Origin: Theristus sp. LFF4_11
Taxonomy: Eukaryota; Nematoda; Chromadorea; Monhysterida; Xyalidae
Assembly (NCBI GenBank): GCA_030248135.1
Contig: JASANC010003612.1
Coordinates: 1-62,173 of the forward strand
Reading direction: 5' to 3'
DNA length: 62,173 nt
In this document: positions 23,918-37,216 of the stretch, in pieces
Numbering within the stretch: position 1 is the stretch's first letter
Layout: each line of letters opens with the position of its first letter
The notes under the pieces: generated by a model
Told to the model about the DNA's origin: nothing
Databases searched by the model: none
Seen by the model: the letters and a program-made list of their open reading frames with translations, nothing else
Translations under genes and position numbers: made by a program

Positions 23918-26900
23918 ATGCATAACCGTTCGTTAATTATCGGTCAACTTCTGCTATTTTTTGCGGTGGTCTTATTGTACTTAATTCGATATCACAATCC
24001 AAAACTACAAAACGGGCAGAACTGCTTCTGTGAACTCGTTTCTAAAAACGGACACAATGAAACAACAATGACTTCAACCGATTTTCACAATAACAACAGT
24101 GAGTGTATATTTTTTCCATGGAAAAGTGTGTTCGTTTCAACAAACAGTAAAAAAGATCGTCTGAAAAGAAGTTTTGCAGTGCAACCAGAACCAACGACAA
24201 GCTCACCACGTGTTGGTTCTGTTGATGAGTTGCTGAAAAGACATCGCAAAAGTGAGTTCCAGTGTGGCGCTTTATCTTTCGTGTTGAACGTGTCATAATA
24301 CGTATCTCCACGCACAGATAGGGAAATGTTTCACGGCTGCGAGGCAATTTGGAATCAGCAAAACTTGAACGCAAACTGACGGCAGTTTGGCGCAAAAAAA
24401 CAGAACAATTTAAAAAAATTCACGCGATAAAATTTTTAAAATTCATTATCGGTCTGCGTTCGGGCGTGTTCAGTTTTTAGCTGTGCGGCTTTTCCACAGA
24501 TCCATTCAACATCACTCTGCCTCCTTTGCACAAAAAAGATTTGTCAAAAGTGTTTAGGAAATCCATGTGGTTTCTGAGAAGTTGAGTAGCTACAAATACA
24601 TAAACGTACATTTTTGAAACATTCTTGGTTTCTTCAACCATAAACTCTTTCGGGTGTGCAACGTTTGCGTGTGGCGTTGAACAATGAAGTTCGTCTGTTG
24701 TGCACGGTGCTGAATCGGCCTGACATCGTCAATGGCAATGCCTCAAGTGGGGCACAGTACCGGCAAGCAATCATGGACACATGGGGTGCACGCTGTGACA
24801 AGTCAGTCAGAGAGAAAAACGGTGCCAGCGTTGGAAAACAAAACTGAAGTAAAAACGCGAACATCACACGAAAGTGTTCATCAATTTTTTATTCGCCTCA
24901 CTTGTTGCTGAAATCAATACACACATGAACAACTACAGCTCGCAGCGCATCACATAAAAAATGAGAGATGCTGGGCGAAAAGTGTTTCACAATTCGATTC
25001 ACAGTGGCACTGCGATTACTGTTACTGTACTTCCGGACATCCGGACTTCCGGACTTCCGGACTTCCGGACTTCCGGACTTCCGGACTTCCGGACTTCCGA
25101 ACTTCCGGACTTCCGGACATCCGGACATCCGGACTTTCGGACTTGCGGACATCCGGGCTTCCGGACTTACGGACATCCGGACTTCCGGACTTCCGGACTT
25201 CCGGACATCATGATTTCCAAACTTCCGGACTTTCGGACTTCCGGACTTCCGGACTTCCGGACTTCCGGACATCCGGACTTCCGGACTTCCGGACTTTCGG
25301 ACTTCCGGACTTCCGGACTTCCGGACTTCCGGACTATCGGACTTCCGGACTTCCGGACATCCGGACATCCGGACTTCCGGACTTCCGGACATCCGGACTT
25401 CCGGACTTCCGGAATTTCAGACTTTCGGGCTTCCGTACTTTCGGACATCCGGACATCCGGGCTTCCGGACTTCCGGACTTTCAGACTTCCGGACTTCCGG
25501 ACTTCCGGACATCCGGACATCCGGACTTCCGGACTTCCGAACTTCCGGACTTCTGGACTTCCGGACTTCCGGACATCCAGACTTCCGGACTTCCGGACTA
25601 TCGGACTTCCGGACTTCCGGACTTCCGGACTTCGGGACATCCGGACTTCCGGACATCCGGACTTCCGGACATCCGGACTTCTGTGAATTGAACTGTGTAG
25701 TAAACCAAATGAAATGAAATTAGTTTGCGTTATTTGATTTTTCAGACTTGTATTCTTCAATGCTATCAAACACGATCGCATACTTCGAGGCACAATCAGT
25801 GGCAACACAGCTGAGTTGGTCACACTGCCCATACTCGATGGACCCAAGGCTGTCTGGTCAAAGGTCAAACTAGAAACGATTTTATTGATGATCATTGATT
25901 TATTCATGCGGTTTCAGCTGTTTCGATAACAACGTATCCATTCACTAACCGATCCTTAGATGCATCGCTTGTTTGCCTATGTCAATGAACATTACCTGAA
26001 AAACGATAACCAAGAAAATACCGACTTCAATTGGTTTGTGTTGACTGACGATGACACTTACGTGGTGGTGGACAATCTCAGGTTGTTACTGAGACAGCGG
26101 ACGCAGCAACAGCCGTATTATTACGGCCTTGTCGCTCAGGTGACACACCTTCAAGCACGAATATATGCCAACGATGCGCTGAATAAATACAAAAGCCATT
26201 TCAACATTTATTCTAAAATTTATTCCAGGCCAAAATCCATTATAAAATTTAATAGCAGAAACTTTACTAGCCTTTTTCAGCATTTTTTAAAGAAACATTG
26301 TGGCATAAAATGAGTTTCGGAACGGATTTTAGAATAATTGGGTTTGAGACAGATTTCGGCATTTTTTGAACGTGACACACACACGAACTGCCTTGCAGCA
26401 AAAGTACGTGGAGCCGAGCGCTTCGCTGTCACTCAGTCGGTACAACTTTCAAAGGCTTATGCTCGTCTGGTCAAAATGCCACGGCGAGTCAGAGCGCTCG
26501 CACGCAGCTGATGTCTGGCTCGGCCAGTGCATGGCACACGTCCGTAAACTGTGTTCATACTAAACGCAGCGTGCTTTGCAATTTCGTAATCGACGTTACG
26601 GTTTTGTAAAGTTCTGCGCATCGTGCAGCAGAATCTGTTTCCACTTGGTTCCATTCATTCAACACTTGCAGGCCAACATCACTCCATGGTTCGGTCTTGA
26701 CAATCACAAACACTTGTACAGCAAGTTTGGACCTCAAGAGACCTTGAATTTGAACGAGGAACGGCGCGCCTACTATTGGCAGTACTATTACCAGTGGAGA
26801 GTGTTCATAAGCAAGGTGGGCAAATGTGTTTTTGGGCTAGGAAATTTTGACCCTCCCACGCAAAATGTTGCAATTCACGTCACTTCTTGATTCACTTCGC

Positions 26901-27317
26901 TCAGTTCGAGTGGGTTGAAGAAAATCACTAGGCGGGAATCGAACTTTGCTTCAGTGCATACGAGCGCGTTTCCGTAAACGCTGCACCACTCCAATGTGCA
27001 GCTCACTGTGCTACGCATGCACGCGAGCTGGTGCGTGCTGAAGCTTTTTGTCTGTGTGCGTGTGTCCGTGGCTATAAGGTTTCAGCAAATTGTGAATCAA
27101 GCAATGAAGAAAATGGAATCAATTGAAAAGCGAACTATTGTAAATTCGTTTTGTAAACGAGTTTTTTTCTTTTTGAAAATTGCAGAACTTGTCGTGCTGT
27201 TCGGACAATTTTATCGGCTTCCACTATGTGTCACCGCAGATGATTCGCACCGTTGACTTTCTGCTATATGGTGTCCATCCATTTTCGGATCGTTCATTGT
27301 GGAAGAATGCATCATGA
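23918..27317 (+). CDS. C1GALT1: Core 1 beta-1,3-galactosyltransferase (T-synthase)
   Basis: T-synthase adds galactose to Tn antigen (GalNAc-Ser/Thr) in the Golgi. Exons: 23918-24251, 24500-24549, about 24656-24801, 25746-25863, 25960-26139, 26399-26539, 26672-26815 and 27186-27317, totalling about 414 residues. The protein is type II: a short cytoplasmic start, then a TM helix (LLLFFAVVLLYLI, residues about 10-22). The catalytic part shows NNEVRLLCTVLNRP, RQAIMDTWGARC, DFNWFVLTDDDTYVVVDNL with the DxD metal site, ADVWLGQCM (the EDVxLG motif) and NLSCCSDNFIGFHYVSPQMI. Exon 3 has no AG directly before its homologous start (about 24653), although the phases fit. Intron 24802-25745 contains the 8-bp minisatellite. 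Confidence 0.92.
25030..25682. repeat. 8-bp minisatellite CCGGACTT/CCGGACAT, about 80 copies
   Basis: About 650 bp of CCGGACTT units, with CCGGACAT and single-base variants interspersed. Because 8 is not a multiple of 3, every frame repeats an 8-residue peptide and stays open on both strands. The long open frames here are artefacts of the repeat. It lies in a C1GALT1 intron. Confidence 0.95.
26924..26998 (-). pseudogene. Degenerate tRNA-like sequence
   Basis: The minus strand has an A-box-like TGGTGCAGCGTTTACGG and a good B box (AGTTCGATTCCC), but the acceptor ends pair poorly and the anticodon arm is irregular. Likely a tRNA relic. It lies in a C1GALT1 intron. Confidence 0.35.
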
Positions 27318-28536
27318 TTTTTAACCAGGTTTCACTGCTTCACGCCCACCTGCTTCGATGTGTCAAGAATTGATAACCGGATCAGGACAGACTTTTTATT
27401 TGCGAAAAAAACTTTCAAATGTTTGAAACAGCGTTCAAATATAACATTGATGAAAATGAGAAACAGAAACAAAAAGAAACGGAAACGAACACAGATGCAA
27501 ACGGTAAAAAAGATGGTCAACAATTGCACGCATAAAGCTCTCTGAAATGGGAGGAAAGATAACAAAAAAATCTTTAAATCGTCATTTCCATTGGTGATTG
27601 TACCCTGCACATATACGGATGTAAATTGTAAACTGAGACCCTTTCTGGCTAGTTTGACTTATGAGGCTAAGTGCAGTTTCGATAGCCAGGGCTCTGCTTT
27701 TTATAAAAATTAAACAAAACTTATTACAAAAACATCTGTAACACTATGACATCACATGGACTTATTATTTATGTGTTTGAAAAAAATTACGCTGGGACAG
27801 ATCAACCATTAAGTAAATATAAGCTCGCATGAATGAAGATACTCAACAACTGGAACGACTCATTTTTCAATAGCAAACAATATTCAATTTGTTAAAACAG
27901 ACACATTCTGAAACTTTATAACTGTACAACTGCTAATATCATTGCGGTTTTATTCATATTTTTGTTGATTTTTTGGCAGACAAAAAAGCTCATAAATACA
28001 GTGGCTACATATTGTACATTTTCAACAGTCAGATCAATTTTTCCAACTTCGATTGCTGAAGAAAAGGCAAACGCGCTAGAACTACTGATGTGAATGTTGC
28101 TATTGAAATAGAGAGAAACTAGAGAACGACATTAAAGAAAAAATACTCTATTGTGAACGAAAAACTTAAGATTACGTGACAGACGTTGTTGTATTAAAAG
28201 TCAACTGGCAACATTTGGTGAGATTGTTTAGTAGAATCAAATTTTGTTTCCACTGAAGTAAACACTAAAATTGCGACAATGACACTTGACCTTTATTTTC
28301 ACACAATGCTATGCAGATCGCAATCATTTTTAAACGTTTTTTCGGTTTTTCTAGCGCACTTTCAGTTGTTTAAAAAATGTCCAGCCACGACTCAAATAAA
28401 CTCATACGCTTCAAATATGGTTCTGTGTGTAGTCGGTCGAAACAAAAACGATAAAACTTTGGTGTCTGCGCAGCAAGTTTCAAAAATCTACTGAATCGCC
28501 AACAAAAACAATAGCACAAATTGATTGACACAGTGT
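27318..28536. other. Convergent intergenic region, no gene seen
   Basis: This lies between the 3' ends of C1GALT1 (plus) and the Frizzled gene (minus). It is AT-rich. No frame shows family content or good exon borders. Confidence 0.45.
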
Positions 28537-31500
28537 CTACAGCTGATTGATGCCTCCCGGCATGACCGGGTGATGGTAGATGTGTCTGGTGGGCGTCGGC
28601 TGGAACGCGCCCGACAGGTCAATCTCCGATGACTTTATGATGACGGCGTCCGCTGGCTGGTACGCCACGTCAGTCCTGCTCAGCAGTGGCGGCTGCCTGG
28701 TGCACTCCCTCGAGTTCGGCCGACGAATGTTGTGGTTGTGGTTGGTGATCGAGTTGCTTTGGTGGTGAATGTTGAGCGTGTTGTTGTTGTGCTGCACCGT
28801 GTGACCCCCGGAGGAGGCAGTGCCCGGCGACTGCCCGCTGTGCTGGCCAGCAGCGAGCAGCAGTCGATTGTTGCTGCTGCGGTGGTGCGCGTGGCGGTTG
28901 TTGACTGCGGTGCCGCCAGCTGGCGTGTTCATGCCAACGCAGCAGCACAACACACAGGCGAACTGACGCCACGAGACGATCGTCTTGCCGGACCAGATCC
29001 ACAGTCCCGACGTGACACCGACGACCAGTGACATGGCGTACTTGATCAACGCCAGCACGAACACGCTCTCGTTGGCGTTTAGTGGCGTGGCGCATGGACA
29101 CGTGGACGCCAGCTGCCATGCCTGACGGTAGTGTTGTTCATAGAGAAGTGAGCCGACCACTGCCGACGCCGGGATCGTGTAGAGCACTGCGAAGATGCCG
29201 AGTTTGGCGATCAGGCGTTCGAGCTTGTCGATGCGATACTGACCGTACTGCGCCTTGACATCGTGGCGGATACGCACCAGCGAGACGAAGCCGGAGACGA
29301 GGAAGAATGAGCCGAACAGTAGATACACGATCAGCGGGCCTGAACAAGCAGAAAGTAAGAGTTGAACCTCAATATTATGATTTACTGAGTTTTTCACTGA
29401 GCAAAAAAACGTTTCTGCAAATCTGAATATGGTCAGCACTCAAGTGCAGGCAAGGGCACTCATTTGTAGGCAACTCGCATTTCCCAATGCCATATGTAAT
29501 TTTGAACTCCTCAGTACTGCAGAACGCTAGAGTGTCTGGTCAACAGTGTCAAGGCAAGAGTGTCGAGTCTGGTGTCTAGTCTAAAGTGTTTATTCAACTG
29601 TGTCAAGTCTGGAGTGCCTAGTCTAGAGTGTCTAGTTTAGAGTGTCTGGTCAACAGTGCCTAGTCTAGAGTGTCTAATCAACAGTGTCAAAACAAGAGTA
29701 TCTAGCCTAGAGTATCTAGCCTTGAGTGTCTAGTCCAGAGTGTCTAGTCCAGAGTGTCTAGTCTGGAGTGTCTAGTCTACAGCGTCTAGTCTAGAGTGTC
29801 TAGTGAACACAACGGAAACGCACCAACAACGAACGCTCGCATCATGTTCGTGTTCGTATTGCCAACGTAGCAGATGCCGGCCAGTGGATCGCCATCGACG
29901 CCGTCCAACGCCATAATCAGCACTGCCTTCACGGCTGGCAGCAGCCACGCGAACGCGTGAAAGTAGACTGCGTAGCCGGAGATTGCTTCGTTCGACCACT
30001 TGAGCCCGGCTGCCAGGAACCAGGTGAATGCGAGCACCACCCACCAGACGGCGGAGGCCATGCCGAAATAGTAGACGAGCACGAACACGACCGTGCACCG
30101 TGAGAACTCGGTGGCGCCCCCGATGACGATGTTGCCGTCGCACGAGACTGCTTCGTGTCCTGAAACGTACATGCACGTACACAGCTGGCACTTGTAGGTG
30201 AACGACTTCCGGCGAACTGAAACTTGCTCTACGTTTTGTTAAGAGGCATAATCGACAACATTTTGGGCGCACGTCATTGAATAATTGCTAAAGTGACGCC
30301 TGCGCTTCAGCGCGTGCGAGTGCTTTTTATGCTTTTCATTTTATAAAAACAATTTCATAAATTTATTTTATGAAACCATACCAGCAGCCAGTCGAATGAT
30401 GTATCCAATGCTCATGCCGAAACAGCAGAACGCCAGAAAGAATATCGGCCTTTCCGGATACAAGAATCGTTGTCGGTCTATCAAGAACGTCAGCACTGTG
30501 AGTGCCGTGATCACACAGCAGCTGATCGCCCAACCGCCGATCCAGCGGTCCTGCAAAACCATTATTGGTTAACAAAAGTGTTTTTGTAAACTCTTTTTTT
30601 AAGATTTTTTATTTTTTAATTTTTTAATTTTTTATTAAATTATTTTTTATATTATTATATTAAAATTTTTTAAGAAAATGGAACCCTAAAGAGAATAGTG
30701 TTTCAAATGGTATCACAAAAGTAATTTTATTCAGGTTTTTCGCATAGCGAGTTACGTTACAAAAAATATTTGCATAAAAAACGTCAGCTGGACCGGTTGC
30801 AACGATGAAAAACCGTACAATCACAATGTATTGCACAGCAAACCACAACACCAACCAAGAACACTCGGTGGTTGTCGTTGTCAGCGAGATACGGACTGTA
30901 ACACGGGTGGGCACAGTCAGAGACGTTGCCAATGAACCGGCCAGAGTCGGCCGTTCGCATCACCACAAACGGACGCAGACAACGGCACTCGCACATTCGG
31001 CTTGCGTCGTTCGCTGGAAACGCAAAAATAGAATGGGAAACAGCGAAATCAAGCTTGAAAACATGGAAACAAGCACGATCGAGCCGGTCAATATGTGACC
31101 GACCGATAAATAAAACCCTGTTTTATTTTGAAGCATCAAGACAATTCAAAACAGCAAATTTATTATTCCCGTTTTTATGAAAGAGAACTCACGGATAATC
31201 TGCCAAGCTGGCCGCAAGTCAGTGGCTTGAACTGGGGGCTGCTGCGTTCGCTGCGACTGTTCGTTCAGGCCGCTGCTGTCAATGTTGTACTCTGGCAGTT
31301 GCGGGGGCACAGGACGAATCGACGGTGCCACCGTGCTTTGCTGAAAACACAATGCTCCACAAAAAAAATTGCCGTTACGTTGCTGTCTTGTGTTATCTGC
31401 TTTTGTTCAAGACTTTTTAAAGTATTCGGATATCGCTCTTCTGACTCTGAAATGACGGGGTTGACGACTCCGAACTTATAAACAGTAAAGTGGCTGCATG

Positions 31501-32578
31501 GCTGCATGGCTGCATCTATCGGCGGAACCATGATCGTGGCCCCGTGCGATGATGTGATGGAAGCAATCATAAGAGCCAAGCTTGAAAATCCGGTTTTGCT
31601 GCGCATGACAAGCAAGCGTTTTCGAGTGCATGACGTCATTTCAGCTTTCCAAACGCGCTGCAGCGCACCTGGAGCTGCTGCTTCGGCGGCCCCATGCACA
31701 GCTGTCCATCGTCGGCGTCCGACTCCGGCAGCAGCGCACAGTCGAGGTGTGTCGGCCACGTGAAGCCGAAGCGTTTCATCAGCGGCAGACAGCCGTCGCG
31801 CGCGTCCTCGCACACGTGACGACACGGCGGCAGTGGCTGGTCGTAGTTGGACATGCAGATCGGCACGTACAACGAGCACAGAAAGAAACGCAGGAACTTG
31901 GAGCAGTCCAGCTGCAGTAGAAGTGACTGATCAGTGGTGTTGTGTTGCCACTGCATGTGGCTATATGGGGAAAAGCTCGACAAGAAGCGTTTACATACAG
32001 TGTGGGGGGTATGTAACATCGCTCAAGACAAAATGCTAACGTGAAATTGTTCAACACAACAATGTTGACCATTCCGGCTGGTGGTTTTTTCTCCGAGCCT
32101 GGAGGAGTTCAACTGTGTTTATTAATAACAGGTGGCTTCCGTTGCTACAAATGGAGCTACTAATGTGGCTACTAAACGCGTTTACGCGATTTCAGTAGAC
32201 ACTCTACTCCAGTAAAAACCAGCCAAAGCAACCAAGTTCGCTCGTGACTATTCAATATGAATAAAAAATATCTTTCATGCAAACCAAAATTTAAAACTTT
32301 GTTCAATTTTCGCCAAGCCAAACAGCCAGACCAACCTCGACGAGCGGATAGAACTGGTGCGCTTCGAGACCGGCCTCCTCCTGTTTCACGTGGTTGAACT
32401 TGTTCGGCATGGCCGTTTGGTTGTAGCCGATTCGCTCGCACATGGGCACCGTGATCTTCTCACATTTGCGGCTCGCGGTTCTGCCAGGCCGCTCCAAAGC
32501 GTGCATCAGGTGACCGTTGGCCATTAGAATGATTGCAATTGAAACTATGGATTTGGCAGTAATTTCGGTGGTCGCCAT
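28537..32578 (-). CDS. Frizzled receptor, Fz5/8 type
   Basis: Wnt receptor with cysteine-rich domain and seven TM helices. Seven exons join in phase to 699 residues: 32578-32336, 31911-31669, 31340-31193, 31013-30856, 30550-30382, 30159-29824 and 29339-28537. An N-terminal signal segment is followed by a CRD ([57 protein letters not shown]) closest by eye to Fz5/8. A linker leads to [10 protein letters not shown] before TM1. TM1-2 include [18 protein letters not shown]. The Dishevelled-binding motif KTIVSW follows TM7. The cytoplasmic tail is about 130 residues, His/Asn/Ser-rich, ending GGINQL, without a clear PDZ-binding end. Intron 29823-29340 has a 14-bp minisatellite. Subtype is inferred from CRD similarity. 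Confidence 0.93.
29528..29805. repeat. 14-bp minisatellite (AGAGTGTCTAGTCT)
   Basis: About 20 imperfect units of AGAGTGTCTAGTCT with variants such as caacagtgtc. It sits in the Frizzled intron between 29823 and 29340. It begins about 18 bp past the splice donor at 29823. Confidence 0.85.
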
Positions 32579-35500
32579 GGTTTTTCTCTGGAGTCAGTCA
32601 GTTCCACACTGTCAAAATTGTCAAATACTCTGCTATTCTGTTTGATTTTTTGGTTTCATAAAATTCGTTTCGTTACATTGGTGTTGAGGAAATAAGTTGA
32701 GTCTCGAGCGTCTGAAAAAGAAATTTTGGGAAAACACAAAAGCTCGTTATTTTCGTAGTGTCCGTGCAGTAATTTCAAAGAAGCGCCCTAAAAACAGAAG
32801 CGCCCAAACAAAAACTCCATAAACAGCAGTGCACGCTTTGCAATTTGTTGTGTTCTCATGCACAAAAGTGACACTTGCGTGACAAATATTGCAACGAGCT
32901 TCAGGGTTTAGAGCAGACGCACATAAAAAGCAAGCAAGCAACTGGGCGCGTGCGCTAATAATAAATTAGAAACCGCCTATGGTGCAAAACCATTCTCATT
33001 GAAAAGAAAACATTGATGGCTTTCAACAGGCTGGACAAAAATAATCACCGGATTGACGCTCCAGCGTATAAACAGCAGCGCTTTTTTCTGAGTACTAAGT
33101 TTTCACGGAATTCAGACTCTGGAGAGAAATCATTCACACGCACTCTGTTCAATAATGCACTTGAGTGCATGAGCGCAAAACGGGCGCCAACAACAGTGAG
33201 CTGCTTGCTGATGACAGACGTTGCAAGGTTGGAAGCAACAAGCATAGAAATGGAGAGCGACAAATGAATGCAGCATACTGCTACGTACAGCCTTCTACAG
33301 GCAGAATGCGGCGCAAACATAAGTGCATAGCACACGTTGTCTTTAATTCATTCCGACGCCAACATAAGGGGACAGAGAGGGGCATAGATAAGCCCCGTCA
33401 GTTGCACGAATGATGTTAGCATCAAGTTTCAAGCACGCACGCACACCGCTGGCTTGCTGTAGAGTCTGCCAGCGTGTTTGTCACAACGCACACACGCACG
33501 AAGACACGAGCGCAGAAACGTACATGTTTGACGCTGATGAGTATTGAAGCACTCTGTGTTATTATTGCTGTCAAAGGCTCGATTGCAGCTGAAACAAAAC
33601 GTGCCTCCATGCTGAGCAATAATATTCGTGTTGTTCGGATGAATTTCTGCATCTGTTACGGCTCCCTGAATGCGATGACAAAGCGAAGTACACGTTTTTA
33701 ACTGAACTCGACTGTTGTACTTGTCTGCTGCGCTTTCCTCAAACGGAAACAACCAATATCACGTTACAATGCGGTCGAGCACGCTGATGTGCACACTTTT
33801 TCCCCGCATTGTATTGCATTTCTTATTGCGATCAACCGCAAACAGCGGAGCGCTGAAGTTTCTTGTCTTTTTTTGTCACGTTGACTGATCCCTAGGTGAC
33901 CCCCCACCCAACTTCAGTGGCGATGTAAATTTTTAGCAGCGTTTCAAGTCAAGCGGACTTTTGTAAATTTGATACGCACGCACAACATTTTTGCCAAACG
34001 CAATTGCTGATACCTGAATTTGCTAAAGTGCTGCTGACAACTGGTGTTTACACTTCAAATAGATTAAAGAAAATTAGCGCTTTTTGACGATCTCGGAAAC
34101 ATGATCTTTTGAAGCATCCAGTCACTATAAAGAGAAGAGCAACAAAGAATACGGTGGTAATTCAAGAGAAATAAATAAAAATTACACATTGTAATAAACG
34201 ACAGTATAATTCAGTCATCAGTTTCGTTTTGGTTTTCTACCAAAATAAATCCACCAAAACAAAGCTGAATTGTAAAAGACGTTTAGAGAAACAACGTCAA
34301 TGCAATGCACAGCAGGAAGCAAAGGATTTTTACTTAAAATTGACAAAATAGAAAATTGTGGCGGCTGATTACTCCTCGAAAGTGCCTTTGCCAGCACGGA
34401 CTACGGTATATGTACTTTTACAATTGAAAAAGCTGGTACCTCATCGGAATAAATATCCAAAATGAAAGTCTTTTTTCAGTAATCTTTTGCCATAAAAGAA
34501 TGTTGTTCGTCAGAGGAAAACTCACGCAGAAAAGAGGATCAACTGTGGAAAAATAATGTTTTGCAGACCAACCGGGTGGCAGTATGGCGAAGGTGTATCG
34601 GGCAAAAATAGTGCGTGCTAACATGGTAATGACATGCGCTTGATGCTGCTGTCAACATGCATTCTAATATCTGTAAGTGCACAACATATGAATAACATGA
34701 CAACATTTTTGAATATGATTGAGCGCACGTCAACACGTCTCAGGCTCAGCCGGCCAGACCCCATTTGCGTTGGTGACAGACTCTGCCTGCACTCGTTTCA
34801 ATAATGGCTGTGTCCAACTTTTGACTTCTGCTACGTACATCGGACACAAATTTGTAAAAGTTGTGCACACCACACGCATGCAGCAATAATGATGATGTGT
34901 CTGCGAGGGGAGGCGTTATTTGCAATAACTTTAGTAACAATTTGTATTTATTTGTAACTAATAAAACACACTGAACGGTAGCACATTGAGTAAATGGAAT
35001 TGGGAGTGATGGAGAGGCTCTGAACCAGCCAATCAACGATGTGGAAAAGCAAAAGTTTGCTCCTCTGAGAAACACGTGGAAAAAGAATTTTTCAACGCAA
35101 TCACGGCAATGGGTTGCATCGCGTATGTGGATTGTACATTACATTTATTAAATCAGCACGTTTTCAAGTGCGCATAACTTTGATTAACAAATGAATCAAA
35201 GTCATCACCCCACAATTACTGTCATGTCGTCGCGAGACAGACATTCATTTGCAAATATACGTGTGTATGACCATAAACTACTCTTGCAGTATGACTTTTC
35301 AGGGGCTCGTCATAGATGTAATTTGTCAGCAAGTCATAAATCAAAAACCACTATTCCAATGACATGAATTTGTCGATTTGAATGAATGCAACAGGGCGCA
35401 TGTAAAAAACCTTCAATACAATTTGCCATCTCATCGCTGCAGGCAAAACGTTGATCAGTTCATATGAAAAATTTTGAAAAACTTTAAAAACACGTTACAT

Positions 35501-37216
35501 ACAAATATTTTGTGTTGGATGAACAAAACAGAAGTTGTTTAATTTCGAACAAATTTCAAACTTTGCTGCTGATTGAGAAACTTTCTTTATTTTTAGCGTG
35601 TGAAAAGCTTCAGGCTGCATTTTCTTCGGTGGTCACGCAAACAAGACCCTCCAGATTTAAAAAAAATGTTCTTATGCATGAGTTGTACATATTTGGTATT
35701 CGGTGAGACCATTTCAAATTCAGGCTTTACTTGACGCACAGGTGCAGCTCACGTTTTTTGCTGATTGGTTGCACATTGATGTGTTGTGTCAGTTTTCAGG
35801 TGCATAGGTGCAACATCAGCGACCAGGATGGAGCACGCACACCCAGTGTAGCCTCCTGTCACCAAATAACACGAGCGCAGCCACATCAGGCTAAAGCTGG
35901 ATGACTAAAACCAATGAAGTGTCAGTCTGAAGCAGGCGTATGCGCCATGACATCGCGCATTTGCAACACACAAACGCTCGAAATGCATGCAAAACGGTTT
36001 CCTGAACCATGGTACTCTAGCTAGACCTAGCCCAGTGGCGACAATTTTGTCTATATTCAGGATTTCGATGCCAAAACGCATATAATGGTCGAAAAATGGA
36101 AATTTCAGCAGACAGTTAGACAGAGAGGTACAGTGTATCTCAACATCTGCGTTTCTACACATGTCTTTGACAGACTCAACTAAACAGACAATATCAAAGA
36201 GTTGCTTCATGATTCAGTCAGTAACAGCAGATATGCGTGCATGTGCGGTAATATTGTGAGTGGAACCAGATTTTTTCACGACGCAGAGAAGCAAGTTGTG
36301 TATGCAAGTCAATCTGCATTGAGTCGCACGCTTAGATCTGCACCATATCCGGTAAACCTGTCAATAACAGTTAGACATCATCATCATTTGAGAGCCAGAA
36401 TAAGACATAGAAGAAAGGCACTGTTCACAGGGTTCGGCGTAACAGTCGACATTTATTGCAGCATTGATGCTTGCTTTTTGTATTTTCACGTGCATAAATC
36501 GCATTCATCCCATCATCCATAATTCAAACCGAACTCCCACGCCGAGCGTTGTAGCTTTTTCTGGATATGGGCGTCACACCAAATGCAGGCTGACATGCTC
36601 AGCACGGTCATGATTTTGAAATGGTAGCGAAACGAGATGATAGCTGCAGCGTTTCGTCCGATGAAGCATTGAGAATGTTAAGGCAACCGCTGCACCTTTT
36701 CCAGCGTTTTTTTTCATATTTAGCTAAACGGATTTTCATATACTATTAAGAAAAATTTGTTTTCTAAGCTGCAATTCTTATTCAATGAACAATAAGAATA
36801 ATTTTGGGAGATTTACACAAAAATTGATCATGAATAATAGAATACTGAACTACTGTAGGTTACCGTCAAATACCGTAAAGTTTTAGTGTTTTTCTTGGTA
36901 AATGATCAACTAATATCTCAAGCAAATGCAAAAATTTATTTCTTCTGATAATTTGCTGATTGCATAGAATTCACTGAACTGGAAAGGGTCACCAACATTG
37001 TAACTAATGCACTTTTTCCTTCTATGAACATGAAACCAACGAGCAAATTAGTGATCAGTAACAGTGCAGTTAGTTTCCCAGTTTCCCATTGCCAATGTTA
37101 TCATTCAATTGAAACAGCCAAGCCACTTCTCTATTGTGCACTTGAAACAGGCTAAAATTAGTGGGAAAACGAAAAACGAGATACGACCAAAAGTGGCATC
37201 ACGAAAAACATAGAAA
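32579..37216. other. First part of a long gene-poor region
   Basis: About 4.6 kb upstream of Frizzled without a recognisable gene. The open frames are under 140 codons, lack family content and have no paired splice borders. It may hold Frizzled regulatory DNA; no specific site is claimed. Confidence 0.4.

Noticed and set aside
25030..25682. CRISPR array
   Set aside because: Head-to-tail short units with no spacers, and the genome is eukaryotic.
24898..25907. Long open frames over 240 codons on both strands of the CCGGACTT region
   Set aside because: They are a direct result of an 8-bp repeat lacking stop codons in any frame; the surrounding C1GALT1 exons splice cleanly across it.
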